Below are positions 53,196-64,000 of a DNA stretch of 64,000 nt, piece after piece (position 1 is the stretch's first letter; every line of letters starts with the position of its first letter). The stretch is from Anthonomus grandis grandis (Eukaryota; Arthropoda; Insecta; Coleoptera; Curculionidae). The position numbers and the translations under genes were made by a program. Below the pieces are notes generated by a model. The model did not search any database and had not been told where the DNA came from. It saw only the letters and a list, made by a program, of their open reading frames with translations. Location of the stretch: contig NC_065567.1 of the NCBI RefSeq assembly GCF_022605725.1, positions 32,467,127-32,531,126 of the forward strand, given 5' to 3'.

Positions 53196-54192
53196 GTTGG
53201 TTTTATTTATGATATGGACTTTATACCTGGTTTTACACATACGACATAATTATCACAGTATCAACAAATATTAAACATCACTTTTATTAATTTAATATAT
53301 AGTCTCTGTAGTATAGAACCACAAACCGAAAAAATTATAACCCCATGCTATAATCAGTAATACAAATATCAAACACAATAATAAAATGTTTAAAAAAAAA
53401 TATAAACAATTATAAAAAACACATACCTAGAAGGCCAAACTGCGCGTGCGCGCATTCAGAGGGAAATATCTCTTACCTTTCGCTAAAACTGAAATTTCAG
53501 CCGATCCGAGGATTTGATGGTTATAAATTATGTTCACATTCGAATGAAAATTTGTTGCTAAGTTGTAAAACATTTAAATAATTTAAAACATCTCCATTTC
53601 TAACTCATAAAACCGAAAAATATTCTAATATAAAAAACATATTAAAAATAACCAACAATTAAGATAACCTGTGGCGGTTGCCCAAAGCAACGCGTGCGCA
53701 CTTTTATGAAGTAAATCGCCTACCTTTAAGTTCTTCACTAATAAGACGATTTGCAAAACTCCTTGTAACAATTACCAGAAAAAAGCAAAAGTACTTACAC
53801 ACAATTTCCACTTTTTGAATAAAAAAAATTAAGATTAAATTACTTAATCCCGGCACAGGCAAATGACAAATAATAATTAAGAACTGTCACTTGTCATTCG
53901 AAATATCAGCCTGCTTTGCCGTTTGAAGTCACGCGACCCTCTGAGTTAAACTGTGTTAACCATGACGTGGGAGTAGCGGTATAGTTATTATCCCTCGATA
54001 AACAGAAACACCCCCTGTAAGCACAACCGCTTTTACGGTTATAGGTTATGTTCAAGTTTAAATCACATTATGATAAATTAAGACTCGCAGGCAGATAAAG
54101 TCATTTTTTATGAATTTTTTGGCACTGAAATAAAAAAAACAGCATTTTTTCTAAAATAAAAAATCTTTACAGTGTTTTAGATCCTTTTTTAA
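53196..54192. repeat. macro-repeat field, part 3
   Basis: Same family as 45100-46502 and collinear with it: TTTTACACAT, TGCGCGTGCGCGC, GTTGCCCAAAGCAAC at 53677, GTCACTTGTCATTC, TTTTACGGTTATAGGTTATG, and an end at CTTTACAGTGTTTTAGATCC cut by the piggyBac insertion. Confidence 0.8.
53677..53691. promoter_or_regulatory. RFX (X-box)-like palindrome in macro-repeat
   Basis: GTTGCC-CAA-AGCAAC fits GTNRCC-N3-RGYAAC, the EF-C/MDBP form of RFX sites. Equivalent sites occur at 45750-45764, 57755-57769, 58276-58290 and 58802-58816. Each is followed directly by a CGC(G/C)TGCGCAC word resembling an NRF1-type site. Confidence 0.4.
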
Positions 54193-56472
54193 CCCTTTAC
54201 CACATCATGTGCCATATATGACCCAAACTACAAAAATATAAAAATATTGTCTAAAATTATACTGTATCATATTTGGAACGTACCCGCTTACACAGCAAAA
54301 TGTACACATCGATAGTATTGTTCAATTATACGACAGATATTTCGCGTCAGAGACTATTGCACGCTAACAGCTGATTGATACGTTTTGTTTGCAAGTTTTT
54401 TGTTTCTTAAAATTATAATATTATCGAAAAAAAATTATTGGCATTACGGGTGAAGTGTAAGCTGTCTTATACAGTAAGTTATTTTTTATTTGATGGTAAT
54501 TTAAGAGGTTATATTTACGATTTTGTGCTTGTGCCATATATGGAACAATATGCAATTATTAAAGTTTACATTGGTTGCTTTTATTTTCAGTTATGGACAC
54601 AAAGAAATTTTATGGTACTCTACAACATGTAGCTAATATAGACTCCGATGAAAGTGATGATCCAGATTTATCTGGCGACGAAGCTGAAAGTTGTGTAAAT
54701 TCAAAAATACAAACCAACCAAAATGATCCAGATTCAGAATCCGACTATTCATCTGATGACGATATGCCCCTATCAGAAATTCGAAAACGAATATCGAAGA
54801 ATATTGAATGGCACGAAGGTAATCTATTGAAAAACGATAACGAAATTCAATTTAGAGGTTGTCAGGATCTTCCGGATTCGATTCGTACGCTTGCAACTCC
54901 AGTAGAATAGTTCAAATTCCTTTTCCCAAAAGAGCTCATAAGTTACATTACAGAGCAAAGTAATTTGTGTAATATCCAGTGTCAACCACACAAGCCTGTC
55001 CATACAAAAAATTCATGAGATTGAGTTCATCGGAATCTGCATTTTGACTTCTCTAATACAGTTGCCTTCTACAAGAGATTATTGGAATGGTTTATTAGGC
55101 CATCCTGCTGTTTCTGAGGTTATATGCTGCAATAGATTCGAGACGATAAAACGCTTTATTCATTTCAATGACAATAGTCAAATGATCCAAAGAGGTCAAC
55201 CAGGTCACGATAAGTTATTCAAAACTAGACCTTTTCTTACCCAAATAAGAGAAAGACTACTATTGGTACCACGTGAGGAATACCAAAGCTAGAAGTCAAC
55301 TAAAGCAATATAACCCTAAGAAACCTCACAAGTGGGGTTATAAGAACTTCATTCTTAGCGGAAGTTCCGGGTTCAGCTACGATTTCGACCTTTTTGCAGA
55401 ATTCCAAAGCAACCAAGTTCCTAACGGGCGCCCCAATTTAGGAATGAGTAGTAATGTTGTAATAAGGTTATCCGAGAGTGTTCCAAGGAATAACAACTAT
55501 AAACTATTTTTTGAAAATTGGTTTGCTAGCATACATTTGATGATTTACTTACATAAAGAAGGGATATTGCCTTTAGGGACAGTGAGAGCCAATCGTATAC
55601 CATGTACATTACCATCTGAAAAAGATATGAAGAAAACTGGTCGTGGCACAATAAAAGAAAAAATATCTCGCATAGATAATGTGGATATTGCAACAGTGTC
55701 ATGGTATGATAATAAAGTCGTGACCACCCTTTCTACCTATGTTGGTTCTGAACCTCGTGGTGAGAAAAAAAGTAACTCATAAAATGATTGAATGCCCTAG
55801 AAGTGTTTTTGTTTACAATAATTATATGGGAGGCGTCGACCTTCTGGATGCCATGTTGGGATTTTATAGGATTAAAATTCGTTCAAAGAAATGGTATTTA
55901 CGCTAATTTTTTCACATGTTGGATTTGTGTTGCGTAAATGCTTGGTTATTGTGGAGACGCAGCAATAAAGAATTTGACCTACCCCTTAAGGACTTCAAGC
56001 TGGCCATCGCTGATTCTTTATGCAATGCTAATAAAGAATATAAAAGAAGAGTAGGAAGACCTTCAGCAGAGGTTCAGACATTATATGCTATAAAAAAGAA
56101 GCGTGGACCTACCAAAGAAATTCCTCAACAAGAGGTGCGTCTTGATGGTATTGACCATTTACCAGAATGGAGTGAACAACAAAGATCAAGATGCAAGTTT
56201 CCATTGTGTGAATATAAATCTTTTGTGTCTTGTACGAAATGTAAAGTTTTCTTGTGTTTTAATAAAGACCGAAATTGTTTTATGATGTTCCACACTGAAT
56301 AAATGATAATGTTGTTGCATAATGTTCCATATATGTCACTTTCCATTTTTTTATAAATAAATAAAGCAAATATTAAACAAAAATTTTTTTGGTATTTTTT
56401 ACATAAATAAAGCGTGTTCCTCCATCCCTGGGAATTTTTTCGAAGAAAACAAAAAATTCATGCAGTAAATGG
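54193..56472 (+). mobile_element. piggyBac-type element in macro-repeat
   Basis: Flanked by TTAA at 54189-54192 and 56473-56476. The ends CCCTTTACCACATCATG and (reverse complement of the right end) CCATTTACTGCATGAAT form imperfect TIRs. The collinear macro-repeat copy at 46255-46310 has a single TTAA at this position, proving insertion. Length is 2280 bp. Confidence 0.88.
54593..56302 (+). pseudogene. piggyBac-like transposase, frameshifted, first catalytic Asp deleted
   Basis: Starts at the ATG at 54593, directly after a TTTTCAG-type acceptor, with an acidic N-terminus (DSDESDDPDLSGDEAE). Later frames give TSLIQLPSTRDYWNGLLGHP and a catalytic-domain start to PREEYQ (about 55290). The next frame resumes at TKARSQLKQYNPKKPHKWGY. 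About eight residues that normally hold the DEQ with the first catalytic Asp are missing between the two. Then come FFENWFASIHLM, VSWYDNKVVTTLST, a stop, and in another frame NNYMGGVDLLDAMLGFYR with the third Asp. The C-terminal part (55916-56302) ends in a zinc-binding tail (CKFPLCEYKSFVSCTKC, then CFNKDRNCF). It cannot encode active enzyme. Confidence 0.85.
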
Positions 56473-56476
56473 TTAA

Positions 56477-57560
56477 ATTATTTCAAAGCATTTTAGTATT
56501 TTTTAGATGTTTAGAAGAAGGTATAGATCCTTCTTCATTTTATATTTTATTTATTCAAATTTTTCCAGGGACTTGTAACAAACTTTAAACCCCCTTTTAA
56601 TTGTTTATTTCTTCAGGACACTTGTTTTTTTAATTTTCATGCCATTGGTCTAGTTTTTTTAATGATTTGAAGAAGTTGGAATTTCTTCCAGGCAATTGGG
56701 GACATTTTTTGGTATTTTCAGACAATTGGAGCAATTTCTCACTTTTTTAAGGACATTTTTGATAACATGCAAGCACCCGGGCTTAATTTTTATTACTCAC
56801 AGGCAGTTAGGTAAGGACTTTTTAATACTTTTGGGAAATTGGACTATTTTTTTACTTTTTCCTGGCATATTCAAACAATATTTATTGTGTTTCTAAGTTG
56901 TAAATGATTTATTATTGTTTGTTTAAGGTTTTTGGTAAACTTAACCAAAAAATATTCTAATATTAAACAATAAAACAAAACTAAAACTTAACCAATAATT
57001 AAGAAAATGTGTGAAAGCAAAACTAGAGTTGGTATTATTCATGATGGACTTTATACCTGGTTTTACACATAAAACTTAATTATTACAGTATCAACAAATA
57101 TTAGAACTTCACTTTTATTGATTTAATATTTACTCTCTCTAGTATAGAACCACAAACCGCGAAAATTATAACCTTACTTTTGTTGACCAAGAAATTAAAA
57201 AAAAAAAATTGTTGTATTTGTTTTTTACCATTTAAAAATTGCAAAAGTGCATTCATGCTGTAATCATTAATACAAATATCAAACACAATGGTAAAATGTA
57301 AAAAAAAAAATTACAATCATTAAAAAACCCATATCTAGAGGGACAACAGCGCGTGCGCGCATTTAGAAAGAAATATCTCTTACCTTGCGCTAAAACTGCT
57401 AAAAGTTAAACTTCAAAATTCCGCTTTTAATTACGGCGTAATGGGAAAGTATTTATCTACAATTTCCAAGAAAATGACAAATAAAAAGAATAGTTAAGAA
57501 CTGTCACTTGTCATGCGATATACCACGTGACCCTCTGAGTTGGGAGTGGCGATATATTAT
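56477..57560. repeat. macro-repeat field, part 4
   Basis: Resumes at TTAAATTATTTCAAAG where part 3 stopped, matches 46262-46490, then 50600-50830, and runs on through TTTATACCTGGTTTTACACAT (shared with 53219) and AGCGCGTGCGCGCATTTAG. No coding potential beyond chance frames. Confidence 0.75.
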
Positions 57561-58870
57561 TACATCCACAATAAACAGTAGCCACAATCGATTTTACGGT
57601 CATAGCTTATGATCACGTTTGATTGACATTTTAGTTGCTAAGTTGTAAAACATTTATAATTATTTCAAAAATCTCTATCAACCCAGAACATCGAAAAATA
57701 TTCTAATAGTAAACAATAATAAAACATTACCAACAATTAAGAAAATATGTGGCGGTTGCCCATAGCAACGCGTGCGCACTGCTAAGAACGAAATCACTTA
57801 CCTATCTTTGAATTTTTTTAAAAAACGACTCCCAAAACTCTACTTTTTCTCTTAGCAACGACTGCAGAAACACGAGAGTATTTATCAACAATTTACATTT
57901 TTTAAATGAGCAAAATGAGATTAAATTACTTAATATGTACCGCACAGGAACATGACAACTAAAATGAATAATTAAGAACTGTCATTTGTCATTCTAAATA
58001 ACGGCCTACTTCGACATTATGTCAAAGCCGATCCGAGGTTTTAACGTGTTAAACGTTACGTGGGGGTGGCGATATAGTATTACATCCACGATAAACAGTA
58101 ATCACAATTGATTTTACGATTATAGGTTATGATCACTGTTTGAATGATATTTTTGTTGCAAAGTTGTAAAACATTTATAGTTATTTTAAAAATCTCTATT
58201 TTTTCATAACGCCGAACAATATTCTAATATTAAATAATAATAAAATATAACCAACAATTAAGAAAATATGTGGCGGTTGCCCATAGCAACGCGTGCGCAC
58301 TGCTAAGAACAAAATCACTTACCTACCTTTGAATTTAAAAAAAAAAACGACTCCCAAAACTCTACTTTTTCTCTTAGCAACGACTGCAGAAACACGAGAG
58401 TATTTATCAACAATTTACAATTTTTAAATGAGCAAAATGATATTAAATTACTTAATATGTACCGCACAGGAACATGACAACTAAAATGAATAATTAAGAA
58501 CTGTCATTTGTCATTCTAAATAGCGGCCTACTTCGACGTTGTGTCAAAGCCGATCCGAGGATCTAACGTGTTAAAGGTCACGTAGGTAGGGGTGGCAATA
58601 TAGTGTTACATCCACGATAAACAGTAATCACAATTGATTTTACGATTATAGGTTATGATCACTGTTTGAATGATATTTTTGTTGCAAAGTTGTAAAACAT
58701 TTATAGTTATTTTAAAAATCTCTATTTGTTCATAACGCCGAACAATATTCTAATATTAAACAATAATAAAACATTACCAACAATTAAGAAAATATGTGGC
58801 GGTTGCCCATAGTAACGCGTGCGCACTGCTAAGAAGGAAATGAAAATTTTAGTTTGAAATTACTTAAAGG
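57561..58870. repeat. macro-repeat tandem units, ~521-526 bp
   Basis: About two and a half close tandem units. The word GTTGCCCATAGCAAC starts at 57755 and 58276, and GTTGCCCATAGTAAC at 58802. Other anchors repeat with the same spacing, such as TTTTACGATTATAGGTTATG at about 58112 and 58638, and GTCATTTGTCATTCTAAATA. These units are more alike than the scattered copies at 45.1-54.2 kb, so this is the youngest part of the family here. Confidence 0.88.
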
Positions 58871-59400
58871 TGATCATAAAATACCCGGCAAAGAAAAATG
58901 ACAAATAATAATAATAATTGATACGTAACGTGACCGGTATTATAAGATATGTACATTTTTTGTTTGGCCAAATCATATTTTAATTAATTTGGTTTTATTG
59001 CTTGACTAGTAAGCAAATTACAATTATTATATCCACATTTTCTATTTCTACCAAAAACCCGTAATACTGAAACATATTTACTATACAATGACAAAATAAT
59101 GGAGCAAAATTAAAGTTTAAAAATTTATGGCGGATAACCAAAACAGCGCCTGCGCAGAGTGATAAAGAAAATATCCCTTACCTTTACTTTTTTACTAATA
59201 AGTCAAAACGCAAAGCGTGGCAATAATGAACAAATAAACACAAAGATATTTTACACTTTTTACATGCAAAAATTATAAATAATTACTTTATATAATTTAA
59301 GAACTGTCACTACAAAAATGAAGAACTGCCAGCTGTCAAGTGTCTTTCGACAAAGTGCGATGTTGCCAAGTCTAAAATTTACACTTTTTTTAACCTAAAA
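58871..59400. repeat. macro-repeat field, diverged tail
   Basis: A degraded unit: TTTATGGCGGATAACCAAAAC and CAGCGCCTGCGCAGAG replace the X-box and CG-rich words, followed by AAGAACTGTCAC. Beyond about 59400 the resemblance is lost. Confidence 0.5.
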
Positions 59401-62400
59401 GTTAGGATCGACTTTTATTTAATTTAAAAAACTGCCATTGCACTAATTAAGAAATATCACTAAGTCTCTTCGGTTCAAAATTCGTAAAAAAATTTACCCA
59501 ATATTTGCTTCAATAACTCCACCAAAATAAAATCACTGAAACATCCTAAATAGGTGCTATAAATCACCTGCAATAAACGTTATTGCCTACATGTATTCAC
59601 TTAATACTTCCACCTGACATGAAACAAGGGATGTTATGGAATATTATAAAAGGATTACACACTAAATGATCACCCCGATTAACCCTCTTTGAGAATAAAA
59701 ATTTAAGCCCCTCTCGCATTTAATAATATATTGATGCAGGAAGGGTTAAAAGGCTTAAGGCCATTGTTGTCTTTGTATGATGATAATCGTATATGGTATG
59801 TAGATACTTTTTTTATTCGTATGATTTGTAAAGTAGTTGTTGACATTTTTGTAATTTTTAAGCCAAAATATATAACGCGCCCCAGAACGTTCATAATCCG
59901 AGTACATTGTATGAAAATTGCCTTATCTAAAAACTTAATGGTCTATATTTATGTAATCGCGGCATTTTAAAAATATATAGATATTGTTTAGTCCAGTCAT
60001 TTAAAGAATAGTTTAGTGAATAACTTGGATGCCTAAAAGTTAGGGTTGTTTTTGCCTTACGAGATATGCTCAAAAAGGGAGATCAAAAAAATTAAGAGAA
60101 AGAAGGTCCTCGGGGGTGAAACCTGCTTAGTCCTGACATTTTTTTTTGCGACTTTATCGCTAATTTTACCGCACTATTAATTTGGCAGTTACTGACTGAT
60201 GTAAAAAAAAACCTTGAGTTTATCATATTCTTTCGTCGACACTGACTGGTTTCCACGATAACGGTTATATTTTTAGCCGTGCTAATTTCAGATAATTCAT
60301 TTTTTAACATTTTTCATTTTATATTTAAAAAAAAAATCCTCTATGGCGATCTTTATTGGGTTATTACAGGATCTGCCGGTTATATTAGTAATCGTGAATA
60401 TTTTTTGGTGTTTTTATAAAAATACAGCACATCAATTCCAATATTTTCATGTTATAATACATGCATATTAAAATAATATCTTCATTGAAAAGGTACAAAA
60501 GTCATTCAGAGTCATTATTCTATTGATTTCAAAGACAATCATTCTTTAAGAGAAACTCTTATATAAAAAATGCAACACAGGCAGACAATACGCAACTTTA
60601 CAATAATTAAAAGTTTAATTAAAATTGGAGTCAAGTCTTGCTACATGTAACTTTTTTGTATATAAAAATGTATCTACTAAATCCTACACAAACTGTACAA
60701 TTCATCTACGCCTCCACCAGTAATAGGTTAATCTTGAGTAGATACTCACTTACTTGTAGATACCAAAATTTAGTACTTGTGCTTCTTCTAATGTTAGCCA
60801 ATGTTCAAACAAACAATGTGAAATGACTTATTTCGAATCAATCTGGTATTCATGTGAATTTAGTTTATTATTGTTGATGTAGACATTTTTCTTCGCTACT
60901 TAAAAAAACCGTATTTTGTTTGCTTGATAATTTTCCCAAAATCCTCAATTCCTGATTTTAATTATTTTTGAAGGTCATGATGATTGGCATAAAAGCAAGT
61001 TTTTCCAGTGGAAATTGCAATAGTAGAAACTGTTAATTTTCGAAAGTGTCCAATGACTATTGGAGAATCTTTTTTTTCTCATTTAATATTGATTCACGAT
61101 ATTTCATGAATATTTAAGTAATAACAAACATTTACAACAATAAATTTTAGTTCAACAGTTTAAAGTCATTATCTTTATGCCTTCCAAAATATTGCAAGCA
61201 CTTTCTTCACTTCTTTTGGATAATTAAAGCTATTTTGTTACTTTTGCTGGACAGTTATTATGTAATTTTTACTGTTATTAAACCATTCCTATATTTATTC
61301 TCTGGCAGTTCAGAATTCTTTTTCTACATACAGTTGTTAGTCTTCAATAAATTTTCTTAGATTCATAAATTCAACTTCCAGGCCGAAAAAAGTCATGACT
61401 TCAAGATGTCATTTATAGGTAATAAATTATTTTTCTAGTCTCACAAACTGGTGAAAACACCTCGAAATAAATGATATATTTGAGTAGTTCCTAACTCATA
61501 TCGTTGCTTCATTATTTCAGGCAGTTCAGACCAATTTATTACTTGTTCCATGCAGTTGAAACAGTAAGTTGAAGAAAGTAAATTCTACAACTCGATGCCA
61601 TGAGAAACTTTCACATAAAAACACTTTTAATGGGAAAAGATCATAATTAATTGACCTTGAAGCTATTGGTCTTAACAAGATTTCTCAAGTTCATGCTTGT
61701 CTATAAACCATCTAGGAAATTTTAATTACGTTAAGAATTTCAGGGTAATGGGATTTCTGCTGAAATGAGGCAACGAAAGAGCAATAATAATATCGGTATT
61801 TCATTTGTCATGAAAACACCTTAAAAACTACAATAATTACCTACCTTGCTTTGGAAAAGTTGTTAATGTCAAATGTAATTTGTCATTAAAAAGGTTAATA
61901 GCTACACTATAAACAATTTATATTAATCATGACGTTGGGTACAATCTACAGTACAGTGACACGGATTATAAATAAAACAAAACCAGATTTTTAACATAAA
62001 TAGAGGACAGATGAATGTTGAAGAGCAAAGCAAGTGGGAGTCACCTTCAAATTTATTTCGCTTATGGGTGGCAGCAGCAACTTCGGTTTTGCATATTTGC
62101 ATTAAATCAGCAACTCCCACTTTTATATTAATACAATTTATTGTTTTGTTTAGGGATTTCCATGCAAAATGTCATACCTTTAGAATTTATGCCAATAAAT
62201 GATAAGATTATAAATTATAAGGAAATTCATCATTGTGTATTTTTAGATAACGGGACAAGCCCAGATGCCTTTGACGTATTATAAGGAGAAATCCACATAT
62301 AACCTCTGATAAATTTTCTGAAAACTGAATACATCATACACGGTTATCTGAAATTAAGTATGATACGAGAATTATTAGCACTGAGAAAACAAAAAAGCAG

Positions 62401-62559
62401 TCATAGGCAACACTGTTAATAAGTTATTCATGTATTTTTTAAGTGGTATACCTTATAATTATTATTACACCAGTCGATAGCAACTCTTTATCTGAACAAA
62501 AAAGGTTATGTGTACTCTCAAGTTGAAAATAAGAGAGTTATGAACGGTTTTGTAGTAAA
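59401..62559. other. unassigned AT-rich sequence
   Basis: No gene, element end or close repeat was found. Loose AGGCAGTTCAG words near 61520 recall the macro-repeat. AAGTGGGAGT at about 62031 and ACTCCCACTT at about 62113 form a 10-bp inverted repeat. Short open frames (for example 59731-59970 and 62011-62202) show no family resemblance. Confidence 0.4.
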
Positions 62560-63700
62560 TATTTAAATAGTCAAGGGTTAGTTTTAAAATTTTTACTTTG
62601 TGTTATCACCCACAGTGTCCTAAAGAGTCTTTATTTATTTATAAAAAGTCTCTGAATTTGATGAAATGCGTTGTGATAATAAAGAATTCCTCAACTGTGT
62701 TCATTTAAATATAGAAACTTGTGATAGTTAAAAGTCCGCCAACATTTTTCGTGTTAAGTTTTAAAATTTTACTAGAACCGACCTTATGCGTGGAATATTC
62801 AAGAGTGTTTATTTATTTATAAAAAGTGTCGTAATTGGAGGAATTGCATGTAGTCGGGCGTAGCCTATGGCCAAGCACGTTTTTAGTACAAATTTTTAAA
62901 TTGTGCCAAATTCTTTCAATATTCTTTCCCCTTTACTAGACAAAGAATAATTTTTAAAATTGTACTAAAGCACCTTATACATGACCAAAAGCTGGGCGTT
63001 AGTAAGCATTCCTCAACTGTCTTTATTTGAATATAAAAAATTATGATAGTGGTAAAAATTGTGTTCCTAGTACAATTTAAATAGGCCCAAGGTCTGTCAA
63101 TATTTTAATTTATAAATAGCTTAGGGTTAAGTTTTAAAATTGTACAAGAACCGACCTTCTGCTTGGAGCATTTAAGCGTATTTATTTATTTATTTATAAA
63201 AAGTGCTTGAATTGGATGAATAGCATGCGGTGGGGCGTAGCCTATGGCCACGCACAAGGCCAAACACGTTTTTAGTACAAATTTTTAAATTGTACCAAAT
63301 TCTTTCAATATCCTTTCCCCTTTACTAGACAAAGATTAATTTTTAAAATTGTACTAAAAACACCTTATGCATGACCAAAAGCTGGGCGTTACTAAGAATT
63401 CCTCAACTGTCTTTATTTAAATATAAAAAATTGTGATTGTGGTAAAAATTGTGTTCCTAGTACAATTTAAATAGGCCTAAGGTCTGTCAACATTTTCATT
63501 TATAAATAGCCAAGGGTTAATTTTTAAAATTGTACTAGAACCATTCCTATGTGTGTGGAATATTCGAGAGCATTTATTTATTTATAAAAGTGTCTTAATT
63601 AGAAAAATGACATGCGATGGGCCAAGCACGTTTTGACCAAATTGTACAACATTCTGCCAACATGCAAAGTAAGTCAAGAATAAAATGACCCTAACTTAGC
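62560..63700. repeat. satellite, ~380-bp dimeric unit
   Basis: GGGCGTAGCCTATGGCCA starts at 62856 and 63233, and a third, altered version lies near 63617. Within a unit, TAATTTTTAAAATTGTACTA-like words recur at about 62947, 63128, 63327 and 63518, so the unit is two monomers of roughly 190 bp. A further GAGGGTTAATTTTAAA word at about 63972 suggests the array continues beyond the window. Confidence 0.85.
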
Positions 63701-64000
63701 AGGACTCATATGCCCTTTGAAAGTCAATCGGTGATTTAAATTGGGATTTCATCAAAGATGACAACTATTCAGATAAGAATGATTTGGTACATTCGTCCAG
63801 ACTCTGGCACATCATGATGTGCCTTCCTACTTTCCACTTAGATGGGTAAAGGCCAATAAATATTAGAGAAATGCCAAAAACTCTAAGCTCTATAAATAAA
63901 ACTTATATTGTTATGGGTTTTATTTATAGAGATCATGATGGTCTATTATTAATAATTATAAGAACCCTTTACTAGCCGAGGGTTAATTTTAAAGACGCAT
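63701..64000. other. spacer or diverged satellite
   Basis: Mostly unrecognised. It includes ATAAATAAAACTTATATTG and its near-mirror GTTTTATTTATAGA around 63890-63930, and the satellite-like word at the extreme end. Confidence 0.35.

Overview
This window looks like an AT-rich, repeat-dense stretch of an insect nuclear genome. It has no operons, tRNA or rRNA genes that I can see. Nearly all recognisable coding sequence belongs to families abundant in insects: an errantivirus-type LTR element with gag, pol and env; pogo, mariner-like (DD41D), Tc1-like (82-residue D-E spacing), piggyBac and hAT DNA transposons; and jockey-like non-LTR retrotransposons. Candidate introns and polypyrimidine-AG acceptors are eukaryotic in style. 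I cannot name the species. No host protein-coding gene can be called with confidence. The best host-like candidate is a CpG-rich promoter or 5' exon at about 35.44-36.06 kb.

Layout. 0.3-1.0 kb: minus-strand jockey-like RT remnant. 1.1-1.9 kb: GC-rich patch with a CAG run and two hairpins. 1.8-3.3 kb: dispersed repeats. 3.64-3.86 kb: mariner-like relic. 3914-14476: a pogo transposon with TIRs and TA target duplications. It is split by a 7873-bp endogenous errantivirus (4788-12660) with matching 228-bp LTRs, a TGTT duplication and three open ORFs. 14.58-16.26 kb: decayed hAT. 16.3-22.3 kb: mostly unassigned, with a degenerate TGCCTGGA-rich repeat field and small relics. 22358-24883: hAT element with TIRs and a near 8-bp duplication; its transposase has all three catalytic positions but is frameshifted. 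26.4-27.4 kb: piggyBac relic split by a 260-bp repeat. 27.75-28.8 kb: LINE 3' end.

28.9-35.4 kb is a three-level nest: a dispersed repeat (R), a TTAA-flanked piggyBac remnant inside it, and inside that a DD41D mariner-like element with ~590-bp TIRs and an intact 352-aa transposase. 36.06-36.85 kb is unique-looking sequence with two TGACGTCA sites and a perfect 15-bp inverted repeat. 36.9-40.4 kb holds low-copy duplicated blocks and RT scraps. 40533-44742 is a ~475-bp satellite of nine units. 45.1-59.4 kb is a degenerate macro-repeat field carrying repeated RFX-like palindromes. It was invaded by a tandem pair of LINE copies (46503-50157), a Tc1-like element (50835-53195) and a piggyBac element (54193-56472). 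59.4-62.5 kb is unassigned, and 62.56-63.7 kb is a ~380-bp dimeric satellite that may continue past the window.

How the parts relate: the genes do not form a pathway. The window is a record of successive insertions, and the target duplications and empty sites in sister repeats let several of them be ordered. The youngest-looking insertions are the errantivirus (LTRs with no difference I can see) and the DD41D element (open ORF, near-matching TIRs).
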